The notes: generated from the letters alone by a model not told the origin. Shown: positions 14,277 to 23,091, counted from the first letter of the stretch. The stretch: 54,787 bases of DNA from Flavobacteriales bacterium (GCA_017987115.1 JAGNUG010000012.1:1-54787); one strand, 5' to 3'. Translations and numbers: made by a program.

Positions 14277-15560
14277 TTACTTAATTGCTCTACTGGAAAC
14301 GCGAGGTACAATCTCATTCCGAGTTCGCCAAAAGTGCAGAACGAGCATGACAACGGCTACTGGTAACAGTACCGACACTCCGAACAAGACACCGTAATAG
14401 CCAGAGACCAATCCACAACCCATCCAGAACATGGTGCCTTGCACAAAGAGCATTACTTCTGAAAGTAAAAAACCTGCAATGAAGAGGACAATGGCTACAG
14501 GCACGATCCGTATTCTTTCATTGATCCAACCTTTCATCAAAGCATGAGTGAAGAGCAATGCGCTCACGGCACCAAGCGTATTAAGGTGTATGAACCCGAT
14601 AACATAGTTGCGCAAGGTGAGGGCCATATTGGCGACTGCAGGAATACTTACGGCCGTTTGTGCCGCAATACGTGCAGCCATTGAAAGGAGCATCACTCCG
14701 ATCAATATCCGCATCCAGGGCGTGGTCTTTACGAACGCCTGCAATCGTGCGCGGCGCATTGCTTGAAGCGTCCGCCATGCGGCCCAGAACTGGATCAATA
14801 CACCTGCAGAATTCACGGTAAGTACCACAGCGTTCCGTTCGCTCCATGCGATAACCAGAGCGAAGGTCAGGAAAATACTGATCACCCAAAGCGCGATCGT
14901 GTTCTTGTCGATCCGTACATCAACTCCGTGCAGTTCAGCCCATCGGGAACCGATAGCCATGGCCGCGAACCAGAACCAACCATTGAACTGGAAATGAAGG
15001 AACCACTGCACACTCCAATAGTACCATTCTGTTCCGGCAAGTTTACTGGTCATTATCGGCCCCATGACCCACACCCCGATCGTACTACATATTTGAAGAA
15101 GGAACGCAAGCCGTACCAACCGTCGACTCCCCTCTTTTGGCCAATAGGAAGTGTGCTTCCAAACGATCGCGATCAGCACATAACCGGCCACGATCTGCAA
15201 TCCTGAGAATGCGATGGAAGCAGCCCCGTACCCTTGCAGCGGAAAGGCAAAAAGCATACCCAGAACGGTGAACTGTGAGAACAGTATCCATTTTAAGAAA
15301 GAGTGCGGCACAGCATTCTCATCCTGCCCCATTATTGTGATCAACACTGCCGGGAATACCCAGCCCAACATGGCCACGTGTGAGTGTGCGTGCAACCAGG
15401 GTTTGAACAGAAGCCATGGCATATCCACCACGAATATCAACCGAAGCAAAGCTCCGATGGTCGCGGCAATGGCAAAGAAGCATAGGGCGCTCAGGAAGGC
15501 TCGTCGCATAAGACTGCGAGGTTCGGAATGTTCAAGAGTGCGTAAGCTGATGAAAGTCAT
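14277..15560 (-). CDS. Haem-copper oxidase subunit I-like membrane protein with reduced ligand set
   Basis: From ATG 15560 the protein has 427 residues and about 12 membrane helices. It resembles CcoN/NorB-type subunit I. LFKPWLHAHSHVAMLGW stands where the helix II low-spin haem His is found, and YVIGFIHLNTLGAV resembles the helix X motif (IAHVHIGGLG in the CcoN of this window). The first His of helix X, the high-spin haem ligand, is Phe here, and the CuB His-His pair is not seen. I infer a protein that may bind one low-spin haem but no active oxygen or NO site. It is divergent from the nos genes, 70 bases away, so a link to NO or N2O metabolism is likely. The upstream frame to 15968 is antisense to the cytochrome gene. 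Confidence 0.7.
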   Translation of the reverse strand: MTFISLRTLEHSEPRSLMRRAFLSALCFFAIAATIGALLRLIFVVDMPWLLFKPWLHAHSHVAMLGWVFPAVLITIMGQDENAVPHSFLKWILFSQFTVLGMLFAFPLQGYGAASIAFSGLQIVAGYVLIAIVWKHTSYWPKEGSRRLVRLAFLLQICSTIGVWVMGPIMTSKLAGTEWYYWSVQWFLHFQFNGWFWFAAMAIGSRWAELHGVDVRIDKNTIALWVISIFLTFALVIAWSERNAVVLTVNSAGVLIQFWAAWRTLQAMRRARLQAFVKTTPWMRILIGVMLLSMAARIAAQTAVSIPAVANMALTLRNYVIGFIHLNTLGAVSALLFTHALMKGWINERIRIVPVAIVLFIAGFLLSEVMLFVQGTMFWMGCGLVSGYYGVLFGVSVLLPVAVVMLVLHFWRTRNEIVPRVSSRAIK

Positions 15561-15630
15561 GTTTACATCTGAGTTCCGGCAGGAATAGGTGACGGTATAC
15601 CCTGCACTTTTGACGCGTAAACAAAACATC

Positions 15631-16107
15631 ATGCGTAACGAAAAGAATATGCTAGTACGAACATCTATGACACTTGCCACAGTTGCAGGTTTGATGTTAA
15701 TGGTTGCTTGCGGCGGAGATAGCGGTCCAAAAACTCCTCCCGGTACCAACGCAGCTCCAAGTGCAAGCTCCGATGCGGCTCCAGCAACTCCGTTAATTAC
15801 AGCTGCCGACCTCAATTTGGGCGACATTGATCCAGCCATGGTGGAAAAAGGAAAGACCACGTATGACGTCAAGTGCCAAGCCTGCCACAGCCTAGGCGAG
15901 AACCGCGTTGTTGGCCCCGGATGGAAAGGACTTACTACAAAGCGCGAACCAGCATGGATCATGAACATGATCGTTCATACCGAAGCCATGTTAGAGACCG
16001 ATGAAGAAGCTCAGAAGATGCTTGAAGAATGTTTGGTTCGTATGCCGAACCAGAATCTGACCCACGACGATGCGCGTGAAGTGCTTGAATACATGCGCAC
16101 CCTTTGA
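15631..16107 (+). CDS. Lipoprotein cytochrome c of the nos cluster
   Basis: The 158-residue product has a signal ending LMLMVACGG (lipobox Cys), a Pro/Ala/Ser linker, and one class I haem c domain. CQACHS binds the haem, and MPNQNLTHDDAREVLEYMR supplies the likely axial Met and the C-terminal helix. It would be a periplasm-facing membrane-anchored electron donor, probably for NosZ, whose gene begins 42 bases downstream. ATG 15631 is chosen since the signal peptide follows it. CACTTTTG at 15605-15612 may be a -7 element. Confidence 0.88.
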   Translation: MRNEKNMLVRTSMTLATVAGLMLMVACGGDSGPKTPPGTNAAPSASSDAAPATPLITAADLNLGDIDPAMVEKGKTTYDVKCQACHSLGENRVVGPGWKGLTTKREPAWIMNMIVHTEAMLETDEEAQKMLEECLVRMPNQNLTHDDAREVLEYMRTL

Positions 16108-16149
16108 TCTATAGAACGGATCCAAAACGCCACACACAACAACCTTTCA

Positions 16150-18144
16150 ATGAAACGACCTCTTTTATCAACCGCTGCTTTGCTTATTGCAGGTGGTGGG
16201 GCTTTCTTGGCCTTCAATAGCATGCAGGGCTGTAGGCCCGCAACTACGACTGCCGCCGTACAAGGTGATGCAGCCTCCAAAGTCTATGTAAAGCCTGGTG
16301 CATACGATGAATTCTACAATTTCGTCAGCGGCGGCTTCAGCGGCCAGCTCGCGGTCTATGGTATTCCCAGCGGACGCCTGTTACGCGTAATTCCGGTATT
16401 TTCCGAAGACCCACAAAGTGGCTACGGTTATAGCGAAGAGACCAAACCAATGCTTACCACTACCCACGGCTACATCCCGTGGGATGACTCGCACCATCCG
16501 GAGCTATCCCAGACCGATGGCGTACCTGACGGAAAGTGGTGTTTCATCAACGGGAACAACACACCGCGAATCGCTCTGATCGACCTTGGAACGTTCCGTA
16601 CCAAGAGCATGATCGAGATCCCGAACTGCGCCGGTAACCACAGCTCTCCGTTCACTACAGGGAACAGCGAGTACGTTATAAGCGGAACCCGTTTCAGTAT
16701 TCCCATGGGAACAGCAGAGGAACGCGACGTACCGATCGATAGCTACCGTGAGAATTTCAAAGGCACGGTCAGCTTCATTAAGCCAGAGCCTGAGTCCGGA
16801 AAAATGAGCATCGCTTTCCAGATCACAACACCGGGAATGAATTTCGACTTATCGCACGCCGGTAAAGGCCCAAGTGAGGGTTGGTTCTTCTTCAGTTGCT
16901 ACAACAGTGAACAAGCCTATAGTTTGTTAGAAGTAAATGCAAGCCAGAACGATAAGGATTATGTGATGGCACTGAACTGGAAAAAAGCAGAGGAATATGC
17001 CAAGGCAGGTAAAGGTAAAATGGTACCAGGAAAACACGTGACCAACTGGTGGAACGACGAGACCCATACGACCGAGACCCAAGTGGTAGAGCAGGTATTA
17101 CAGTTGGATCCTCGTGAACTGACCGACCTGATCTACTTCATGCCTTGCCCGAAATCACCGCACGGCTGTGATGTTGACCCAAGCGGCGAATACATCGTAG
17201 GCAGTGGTAAACTAGCTGCGTTGATCCCTGTATTCTCCTTTGCGAAGATCCAGGAAGCAATTTCGAAGAACGACGTGGAAGGAGATTTCCAAGGCATACC
17301 TGTATTAAAATATGAAAGCGTTCTGCACGGAGAAGTGAAGCGTCCCGGCCTCGGACCATTGCACACTGAATTCGATGGAAAAGGCAATGCATATACAAGC
17401 ATGTTCGTGAGTAGCGAGATCGTGAAGTGGGACCTGAAGACGCTTGAAGTTCTGGATCGCGTGCCTACTTACTACAGCATTGGTCACTTGAGCATACCAG
17501 GAGGTGACAGTAAGAAACCTTGGGGTAAATATGTGATCGCATACAACAAGATCACCAAGGACCGTTTCCTACCCACTGGCCCTGAGCTAACTCAAAGCGC
17601 GCAGCTCTATAACATCGAAGGCGATAAGATGGAGTTGTTGTTGGACTTCCCTACTATCGGGGAGCCACACTACGCACAATCCATCCCGGCTGACCTTGTC
17701 CGTCCACGTGAAGTGAAGTTCTTCGACATCAATAAGAACCAGCACGCATTCGTGGCCAAAGGCGAAAAAGAAACCAAGATCGAGCGCAGAGGCAATGAAG
17801 TACATGTATGGATGACCACCATTCGCTCACACATCACCCCGGATAATATCGAGGGCATCAAGATGGGCGACGAAGTGTACTTCCACGTAACGAATTTGGA
17901 GCAGGACTGGGATGTACCGCATGGTTTTGCGATCAAAGGTGCTCGCACAGCAGAATTGCTCATTATGCCGGGTGAAACACAAACTTTGAAGTGGATACCG
18001 GACCAAGTAGGAGTCATACCATTCTATTGCACGGACTTCTGCAGCGCATTGCACCAAGAAATGCAGGGCTATGCTCGTGTATCTCCTGCGAATAGCAAGG
18101 TACCGTTGACCGCTGTTACTCGATCCTTCGAACCTGGATCGTAG
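16150..18144 (+). CDS. nosZ: Nitrous oxide reductase NosZ, clade II (Sec-dependent)
   Basis: This 664-residue enzyme reduces N2O to N2 in the periplasm. The N-terminus is a Sec signal without a twin Arg (MKRPLLSTAALLIAGGGAF), possibly lipid-anchored at Cys28. That marks the clade II form common in Bacteroidota. The beta-propeller carries CuZ-site His residues, starting with DDSHHPE (His115, His116). The C-terminal cupredoxin domain binds CuA through CTDFCSALHQEM (Cys627, Cys631, His635, Met638). Nothing essential appears to be missing. A cytochrome c gene precedes it and nosL, nosD, nosF and nosY follow. No nirS, nirK or nor genes are in the window, so N2O may come from elsewhere. Confidence 0.97.
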   Translation: MKRPLLSTAALLIAGGGAFLAFNSMQGCRPATTTAAVQGDAASKVYVKPGAYDEFYNFVSGGFSGQLAVYGIPSGRLLRVIPVFSEDPQSGYGYSEETKPMLTTTHGYIPWDDSHHPELSQTDGVPDGKWCFINGNNTPRIALIDLGTFRTKSMIEIPNCAGNHSSPFTTGNSEYVISGTRFSIPMGTAEERDVPIDSYRENFKGTVSFIKPEPESGKMSIAFQITTPGMNFDLSHAGKGPSEGWFFFSCYNSEQAYSLLEVNASQNDKDYVMALNWKKAEEYAKAGKGKMVPGKHVTNWWNDETHTTETQVVEQVLQLDPRELTDLIYFMPCPKSPHGCDVDPSGEYIVGSGKLAALIPVFSFAKIQEAISKNDVEGDFQGIPVLKYESVLHGEVKRPGLGPLHTEFDGKGNAYTSMFVSSEIVKWDLKTLEVLDRVPTYYSIGHLSIPGGDSKKPWGKYVIAYNKITKDRFLPTGPELTQSAQLYNIEGDKMELLLDFPTIGEPHYAQSIPADLVRPREVKFFDINKNQHAFVAKGEKETKIERRGNEVHVWMTTIRSHITPDNIEGIKMGDEVYFHVTNLEQDWDVPHGFAIKGARTAELLIMPGETQTLKWIPDQVGVIPFYCTDFCSALHQEMQGYARVSPANSKVPLTAVTRSFEPGS

Positions 18145-18168
18145 AGAACCTTAAGAGATGACAAAGGG

Positions 18169-18198
18169 CATCCGGTGGGAATGAACGCCCACCGGATG
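18169..18198 (+). terminator. Strong hairpin between nosZ and nosL
   Basis: CATCCGGTGGG (18169-18179) pairs perfectly with CCCACCGGATG (18188-18198) across an 8-base loop. Only TTCC follows, with no T tract. It may be a partial terminator or an mRNA-stabilising hairpin that lets nosZ be made in excess of the downstream accessory genes. Confidence 0.55.
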
Positions 18199-18224
18199 TT
18201 CCATTTGAATAGATACCGAACACA

Positions 18225-19283
18225 ATGACAACTCCACGCATACGTCCGTTCAACCGCATACTACTCGCGATCGCGGCCCTCTCGTTGGGTGCCTTGCTAG
18301 TGGTTCCGATCTGGCGTATCGATCTGGTCGCACCACAATATCCGGAAGGCCTTTTTCTTCAGATCTTCCATGACCGTTTCGATGGTGACGTACGGAACAT
18401 AAATGGACTGAACCATTACATCGGTATGGCCACCATCGAGAATGAGATGTTCCCGGAATTCGAGATCATGCGTTATGTGTTCTTTCTGCTGATCGCATGG
18501 GGAATAGTTGCTGCACTTGTTGGTCGGTTAAGTGCTTTGTTCACCTGGTTGATGGCGCTCTTCGCTTTCGTACTCTGGGCCATGTGGGACATGTACAGTT
18601 GGGGCTATAACTACGGCCATAACTTGGATCCACACGCAGCCATCAAAGTGGAAGGCATGGCTTACCAACCTCCGCTCTTCGGCCATAAGCAACTATTGAA
18701 TTTCGACGCTTGGTCCCTACCCGATACGGGCGGCTGGATACTGTTCGCCATCATCACGATCGCATGCATCATTTGGTTCGTGGAATGGCGTTGGCCTTCG
18801 AAAAAGCAGAAAGTATCCGGTGATGGTTCGACTGCGGTACCCACTACCGCTACGGTTGCAGCAATGACCTTACTAATGATCTCCTCATGCGCCGGGCCAA
18901 GCGGCGCACCGGAGATCGCGATCGGCCAAGCGGAATGTGCTTCATGCCGAATGACCGTTGTGGATCCTCAATTCGCATCTGCAATTGTCACCCTGAAGGG
19001 AAGAACTTATGCCTTCGATTCACCTGAATGCATGGTACAACACGTACAGGACGGTGCTATTGCAGAGGACCAGGTGAAGAGCTGGTGGGTCTGTGACCAT
19101 GCGCATCCTAGCATCTTCGTTGATGCAACCAAGGCATTTTACCTGGCGTCACCGGATCTACACAGCCCTATGAACGGAAATGTTGCCGGGTTCTCAACCG
19201 AAGCGGACAGAGCTGCTGCTGATAAGACCTACCATGGCACTTCGTTGACATGGACTGAAGCAAGAAAGCATCTAACAGAGTGA
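18225..19283 (+). CDS. nosL: NosL copper chaperone fused to an N-terminal membrane domain
   Basis: Residues 1-190 form a membrane module: a first helix (LLAIAALSLGALLVVP), a periplasmic stretch with NGLNHYIGM, then helices near residues 88-105 and 175-193. The second half restarts with a lipoprotein-like signal (MTLLMISSCAG) and a NosL domain whose ECASCRMTVVDPQFASAIV motif carries the Cu(I)-binding Cys-x2-Cys-x-Met. NosL delivers Cu(I) for the CuZ centre of NosZ. The internal MTLLMISSC segment suggests that two genes have fused, or that the domain is tethered by that helix. The stop overlaps the GTG start of nosD. Confidence 0.88.
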   Translation: MTTPRIRPFNRILLAIAALSLGALLVVPIWRIDLVAPQYPEGLFLQIFHDRFDGDVRNINGLNHYIGMATIENEMFPEFEIMRYVFFLLIAWGIVAALVGRLSALFTWLMALFAFVLWAMWDMYSWGYNYGHNLDPHAAIKVEGMAYQPPLFGHKQLLNFDAWSLPDTGGWILFAIITIACIIWFVEWRWPSKKQKVSGDGSTAVPTTATVAAMTLLMISSCAGPSGAPEIAIGQAECASCRMTVVDPQFASAIVTLKGRTYAFDSPECMVQHVQDGAIAEDQVKSWWVCDHAHPSIFVDATKAFYLASPDLHSPMNGNVAGFSTEADRAAADKTYHGTSLTWTEARKHLTE

Positions 19284-20524
19284 CGAACGCGTTGACATAT
19301 GCTCTAGCTACCGCTTTGCTCCTTTGCGGCCTTAAGGTGAAAGGAACTACGATCATCGTAGGACCAGGATCAACGCAGACAATTACAGAAGCACTTTCAC
19401 TTGCACACGATTGTGATACGATCCGTGTAACGCTGGGTACATACAAGGAAGGAACGATCACTATTGATAGGCCGGTCGTATTGCTTGGAGAAGGTTGGCC
19501 GGTCGTTGATGGTGAGGCAATAGGAGATGTGATCAGCGTTACAGCATCGCATGTGGTGATCGAAGGATTCGTATTGCGAGGCACCGCGATCAGTGATATG
19601 AACGACCACGCTGCGATCAATGCTGTTGGCCTAACTGACCTTGTGGTAAGGAACAACCGGATCGAACAATGCTTTTTTGGGGTCCGTTTGAATAGCGTAC
19701 GCAGGGCGATCGTTGAACGCAACGTCGTGATCGGTGACCCTACACTGGATGAGAACCGGCGAGCCAATGGCATCCATTTATGGAAGTGCGCAAGCATAAC
19801 CATTCACGGTAATCGCGTACAATACCACCGCGATGGCATTTACTTGGAATTCGTTACAGATTCGCATATAGACTACGACACCAGCGCATTCAACTCACGG
19901 TATGGCCTTCACTTCATGTTCAGCCACCGCGACAGTTATACGCACAACATCTTTGAAGAGAACGGTGCAGGTGTTGCCGTAATGTTCACTCACCATGTGA
20001 CCATGACCGACAATCGGTTCCATAATAACTGCGGTGCCAGTTCATACGCGCTCATGTTGAAGGAGATCAACGATGTGGAAATAGCACGCAACACATTCAC
20101 CGACAACACCATCGCCATACTGCTTGATGGATGCAATCGCGGGAAAGTGCATGATAATTACTTCGGTAACAACGGGTGGGCTGCGAAGCTTTTCGCGAAT
20201 AGTATGGATTGCGTTTTCGAGACCAACACGTTCACTGGTAACACCTTTGATGTAACCACGAACGGCGACCTAGTACTGAGCAAATTGAAAGGCAATTACT
20301 GGGACCGTTACAGAGGATACGACCTTGATCGCAATGGCCTGGGTGATGTCCCCTACCGCCCGTTCGGCCTGTTCGCATTGGTAACGGAACGCATGCCGTA
20401 CGCCATGGTGCTATCGCGCAGCTTAATGGTGCAACTGTTGGACCAGGCCGAGCAATTGCTACCGTCACTCACACCCAAAGCGTTGGAGGATCTTACGCCG
20501 TTAATGAAACCGCCCCATGGATAG
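19280..20524 (+). CDS. nosD: NosD periplasmic beta-helix protein
   Basis: A 414-residue right-handed beta-helix protein of the NosD family, needed for CuZ assembly in NosZ. The start is GTG 19280, inside the GTGA overlap with nosL. A signal peptide (ALTYALATALLLCGLKVKG) is followed by many parallel beta-helix (CASH/PbH1) turns: VVIEGFVLRG, DLVVRNNRIEQC, ASITIHGNRVQYHRDGIYLE, THNIFEENGAGVAVM, DVEIARNTFTDN and so on, closing with GNYWDRYRGYDLDRNGLGD. The 3' end overlaps nosF by 8 bases. Confidence 0.95.
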   Translation: MTNALTYALATALLLCGLKVKGTTIIVGPGSTQTITEALSLAHDCDTIRVTLGTYKEGTITIDRPVVLLGEGWPVVDGEAIGDVISVTASHVVIEGFVLRGTAISDMNDHAAINAVGLTDLVVRNNRIEQCFFGVRLNSVRRAIVERNVVIGDPTLDENRRANGIHLWKCASITIHGNRVQYHRDGIYLEFVTDSHIDYDTSAFNSRYGLHFMFSHRDSYTHNIFEENGAGVAVMFTHHVTMTDNRFHNNCGASSYALMLKEINDVEIARNTFTDNTIAILLDGCNRGKVHDNYFGNNGWAAKLFANSMDCVFETNTFTGNTFDVTTNGDLVLSKLKGNYWDRYRGYDLDRNGLGDVPYRPFGLFALVTERMPYAMVLSRSLMVQLLDQAEQLLPSLTPKALEDLTPLMKPPHG

Positions 20525-21254
20525 CGTGGTATTGAACAATGTTGGCAAACGCTACGGTAAATTGTGGGCTTTGCGCAATGTCGATGCAGCGTTGGCATCT
20601 GGTGAAGTGATCATGGTGATCGGTCCGAACGGATCGGGAAAAACCACGTTGATCAAATGCATTCTTGGTCTAGTGCGTTCCACAGAAGGCAACATCCAAG
20701 TGCGCGGCTTGGATGTGAACGGCAATCCAAAATACCGGCATGCCATCGGATACATGCCACAGCTTTCAGAATTCCCACGTGAGCTTACAGTTGAGCAGCT
20801 GTTGAACATGATGAACGATATCCGCAACGCCGCGCCTGGCAGTACGGATGACCGGTTGATCAGTGCTTTGGGCGTGAATGGACTGCTGAACAAACGCGTG
20901 AGCACATTGAGCGGAGGCATGCGACAGAAAGTAAGTGCGGTTCTCGCATTCCGTTACAAACCGAGCGTTTTGATCCTGGATGAACCAACAGCAGGTCTGG
21001 ATCCGATAAGCGCCGGCACATTGCTGGAAGCGGTGATGGAAACCAAACGCAATGGCGCAACGGTAATGATCACCTCGCATATCATGGAAGAAGTGCAACA
21101 ATTGGGCGACCGCATGGCTTATTTACAGGATGGAACGCTAAGAGCGCTCTTGGCCCCGGAGACCGTGATCGATGTTACGGGTGAAAAATTACTTTCCAAA
21201 GCATTGCCGAAGTATTTGGCGCAACTCCCAAAGACCCATGTGGAAAGTCTGTAA
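20517..21254 (+). CDS. nosF: NosF ABC transporter ATPase
   Basis: The 245-residue ATPase carries a Walker A (GPNGSGKTT), Q-loop (YMPQ), signature (LSGGMRQK), Walker B (VLILDEPTAGLD) and H-loop His (TSHIMEE). It energises the NosFY membrane transporter, which is thought to pass a sulfur or copper-related factor to NosD for CuZ building. Start ATG 20517 overlaps nosD by 8 bases, and the 3' end overlaps nosY by 17 bases, so the genes are translationally coupled. Confidence 0.95.
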   Translation: MDSVVLNNVGKRYGKLWALRNVDAALASGEVIMVIGPNGSGKTTLIKCILGLVRSTEGNIQVRGLDVNGNPKYRHAIGYMPQLSEFPRELTVEQLLNMMNDIRNAAPGSTDDRLISALGVNGLLNKRVSTLSGGMRQKVSAVLAFRYKPSVLILDEPTAGLDPISAGTLLEAVMETKRNGATVMITSHIMEEVQQLGDRMAYLQDGTLRALLAPETVIDVTGEKLLSKALPKYLAQLPKTHVESL

Positions 21255-22005
21255 ATACACATTGATCGACCTGGCACGCAACAAGTTCGCACTGGGATAT
21301 GCCTTGTTGTTGATGTTGGTGTCCATGGGCCTTTTCATGCTGGAGGGTGACCCCACCAAAGCACTGATCAGTTTAACGCAAGTTGCACTTGCGCTGGTTC
21401 CCCTATTGTCTTTGGTCTTTACCATCATCTACTTCTATAACCAATACGAATTCACGGTACTATTGGCTGTGCAGCCCATGCATCGGCGGAGCATTGTGCT
21501 CGGGCAATTGTTAGCTGTAGCGCTTGCACTGTTGGTCGCCTTTTTATTCGGGATAGGACTACCTGTTATTGTCTATGCTTCGGGAGGAGCCGGCTACACG
21601 CTTTTACTTACAGGAGGTGCTTTGACGGCGGTATTCACTGCCATTGGAGGGTTGATCGCCGTAAAGAACAGGGATCGCGCACGCGGAGTCGGCATCGGTC
21701 TGGTCACATGGGTGATAATGGTCCTTGTGTACGATGCCATTTTGTTGTGGATCATGTTCGGTTTCAGTGACCGGCCAATAGAACCGGTGATCGTTCCACT
21801 TGCTGCTTTGAATCCCATCGATCTGGCGAGGATCCTGATCATGTTAAAGATCGATCTCGCCGCATTACTAGGATACACCGGTGCAGTATACCAGCAGTTC
21901 TTTGGAAGTGCTGGCGGCATGTTAGTGTCGTTGTTCGCACTGTTCCTCTGGGTGATCCTGCCCATGTTCTGGGCTATTCGGGCATTCCAGCGAAAGAATT
22001 TATAA
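21238..22005 (+). CDS. nosY: NosY ABC transporter permease
   Basis: From ATG 21238 the protein has 255 residues and about six membrane segments. The first follows MWKVCKYTLIDLARNKF, and the motif YFYNQYEFTVLLAVQPMHRRSIVLGQ is typical of NosY. It forms the NosFY transporter with the preceding ATPase. The frame extends upstream to 21172, inside nosF, but residues before MWKVCK do not look like a permease. The last helix ends WAIRAFQRKNL. Confidence 0.93.
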   Translation: MWKVCKYTLIDLARNKFALGYALLLMLVSMGLFMLEGDPTKALISLTQVALALVPLLSLVFTIIYFYNQYEFTVLLAVQPMHRRSIVLGQLLAVALALLVAFLFGIGLPVIVYASGGAGYTLLLTGGALTAVFTAIGGLIAVKNRDRARGVGIGLVTWVIMVLVYDAILLWIMFGFSDRPIEPVIVPLAALNPIDLARILIMLKIDLAALLGYTGAVYQQFFGSAGGMLVSLFALFLWVILPMFWAIRAFQRKNL

Positions 22006-22089
22006 CTGCGAACTATCATTCATTCACGTGACATTGCTCATTTGCAGGTTAACCATCCCGGCAGACATTGCGCCCATAAACATTGAACC

Positions 22090-22659
22090 ATGCGCAAGCA
22101 GAACATTTCCATTCTTACGATCCTGGCCTTTACCGTTACATTGATGACGGCATGTGGTGAAGGCGCACCCGCTTCTGTTCAGGACACCGTATCTACCACC
22201 CCGGACGGCGGTGGCCAAAGCACAGTACAGGACGACCAGTCTCAAAAAGATGTAGTGGGTGTAGCTGTAGGTTCCAAGGATCATACCACGTTAGTTGCTG
22301 CAGTACAAGCTGCTGAACTTGTTGATGCGCTCAGCAATGCCGGTCCATTCACTGTGTACGCACCGACCAACGCAGCTTTCGAAGCACTACCGGCCGGAAC
22401 TGTGGAGGGGTTGTTGAAACCCGAGAGCAAAAGTGACCTCATTAATATCCTGGAATACCACGTGGCACTCGGCGTTCTGAAACCAGAGATGCTGAAGAAC
22501 GGACAGAGACTCGGCATGGTGAACGGCCAAAATGCCGACATCACCGTAGTTGATGGGGCTGTTATGATCAACGGAGCAAAGGTGGTAGCCACCGTACCTG
22601 CGAGCAATGGTATTGTTTGCGTGATCGAGCAAGTGCTATTACCTCCTAGCGCTAATTAA
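22090..22659 (+). CDS. Fasciclin (FAS1) domain lipoprotein
   Basis: The 189-residue protein has a lipoprotein signal (ISILTILAFTVTLMTAC), an acidic Ser/Thr/Gly linker to about residue 55, and one FAS1 domain. The domain shows GSKDHTTLVAAVQAAELVDAL, the H1 motif GPFTVYAPTNAAFEALP, YHVALGV and the closing ASNGIVCVIEQVLLPP. FAS1 domains mediate adhesion or protein contacts. Members often accompany Bacteroidota nos genes, and this one follows nosY by 84 bases and precedes a terminator, so it probably ends the nos transcript. Its role in N2O reduction is unknown. Confidence 0.88.
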   Translation: MRKQNISILTILAFTVTLMTACGEGAPASVQDTVSTTPDGGGQSTVQDDQSQKDVVGVAVGSKDHTTLVAAVQAAELVDALSNAGPFTVYAPTNAAFEALPAGTVEGLLKPESKSDLINILEYHVALGVLKPEMLKNGQRLGMVNGQNADITVVDGAVMINGAKVVATVPASNGIVCVIEQVLLPPSAN

Positions 22660-22706
22660 TAATTCGACTGTACATACGGGAAAAGTGTGCAGCTGGGTGA
22701 AAGCGG

Positions 22707-22733
22707 CGAAAGCGTCCTGAACGGACGCTTTCG
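22707..22733 (+). terminator. Terminator hairpin after the nos cluster
   Basis: CGAAAGCGTCC (22707-22717) pairs perfectly with GGACGCTTTCG (22723-22733) over a 5-base loop, followed by TTGTTAC. It lies 47 bases after the fasciclin gene stop and separates the nos and cbb3 units. Confidence 0.7.
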
Positions 22734-22787
22734 TTGTTACACCCGGAATTTGCACGAATAGATCTTTTGCATGACTTTAGCCCAACC

Positions 22788-22849
22788 TGACAAAAGTCAT
22801 CTTTCCGGCTGACCGAATTCAAGGTACGGCGAACTGATCCTTATCAGTT
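22788..22849 (+). promoter_or_regulatory. Two CRP/FNR-type boxes upstream of the cbb3 operon
   Basis: Box 1 is TGAC-aaaa-GTCA at 22788-22799. Box 2 is AACTGAT-ccTT-ATCAGTT at 22832-22849, a perfect 7-base inverted repeat with a 4-base spacer, close to the FNR consensus TTGAT-N4-ATCAA. They lie 78 and 28 bases before the ccoS ATG. The -7 element is not clear; TACGGCGA at 22825-22832 is a poor match. Box 2 may overlap the transcription start and act differently from box 1. Confidence 0.5.
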
Positions 22850-22876
22850 TCGCATCGCCAAAGGATAGAACCCTTG

Positions 22877-23047
22877 ATGAGCGTCATTTTTCTATTGATC
22901 ACCTGCAGCACACTGGTAGCCCTGATCTTTCTGGGTGCCTTTGTATGGGCGGTGCGCAAAGGGCAATATGATGATGACCGGTCGCCCGCAGTGCGCATGC
23001 TGCACGACCATCCGCCGCAAGTGGATACCAACACGAAAGTCAAATAG
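22877..23047 (+). CDS. ccoS: cbb3 oxidase maturation protein CcoS
   Basis: The 56-residue protein begins MSVIFLLITCSTLVALIFLG, a single membrane helix, and continues AVRKGQYDDDRSPAVRML, the CcoS signature in which the helix is followed by GQYDD. CcoS is needed for cofactor insertion into cbb3 oxidase in proteobacteria. ATG 22877 is the first start after the regulatory boxes. The gene heads the operon, 44 bases before ccoNO. Confidence 0.92.
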   Translation: MSVIFLLITCSTLVALIFLGAFVWAVRKGQYDDDRSPAVRMLHDHPPQVDTNTKVK

Positions 23048-23091
23048 ACACACCCGCAATTTCGAAAGCAGAACAGCAAGATCAAGAAACC

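Noticed and set aside
15561-15630. Possible TGAC-type box in the nosC promoter (TTTGACGCGTAAACA)
   Set aside because: Only one half-site matches. The nearby TTCC-N4-GGAA repeat is of a different type. A direct link to the proposed regulon cannot be supported from this sequence.
22029-22041. TGA-N6-TCA half-palindrome upstream of the fasciclin gene
   Set aside because: Only six defined bases, expected more than ten times by chance in this window. It does not match the TGAC-N4-GTCA pattern.
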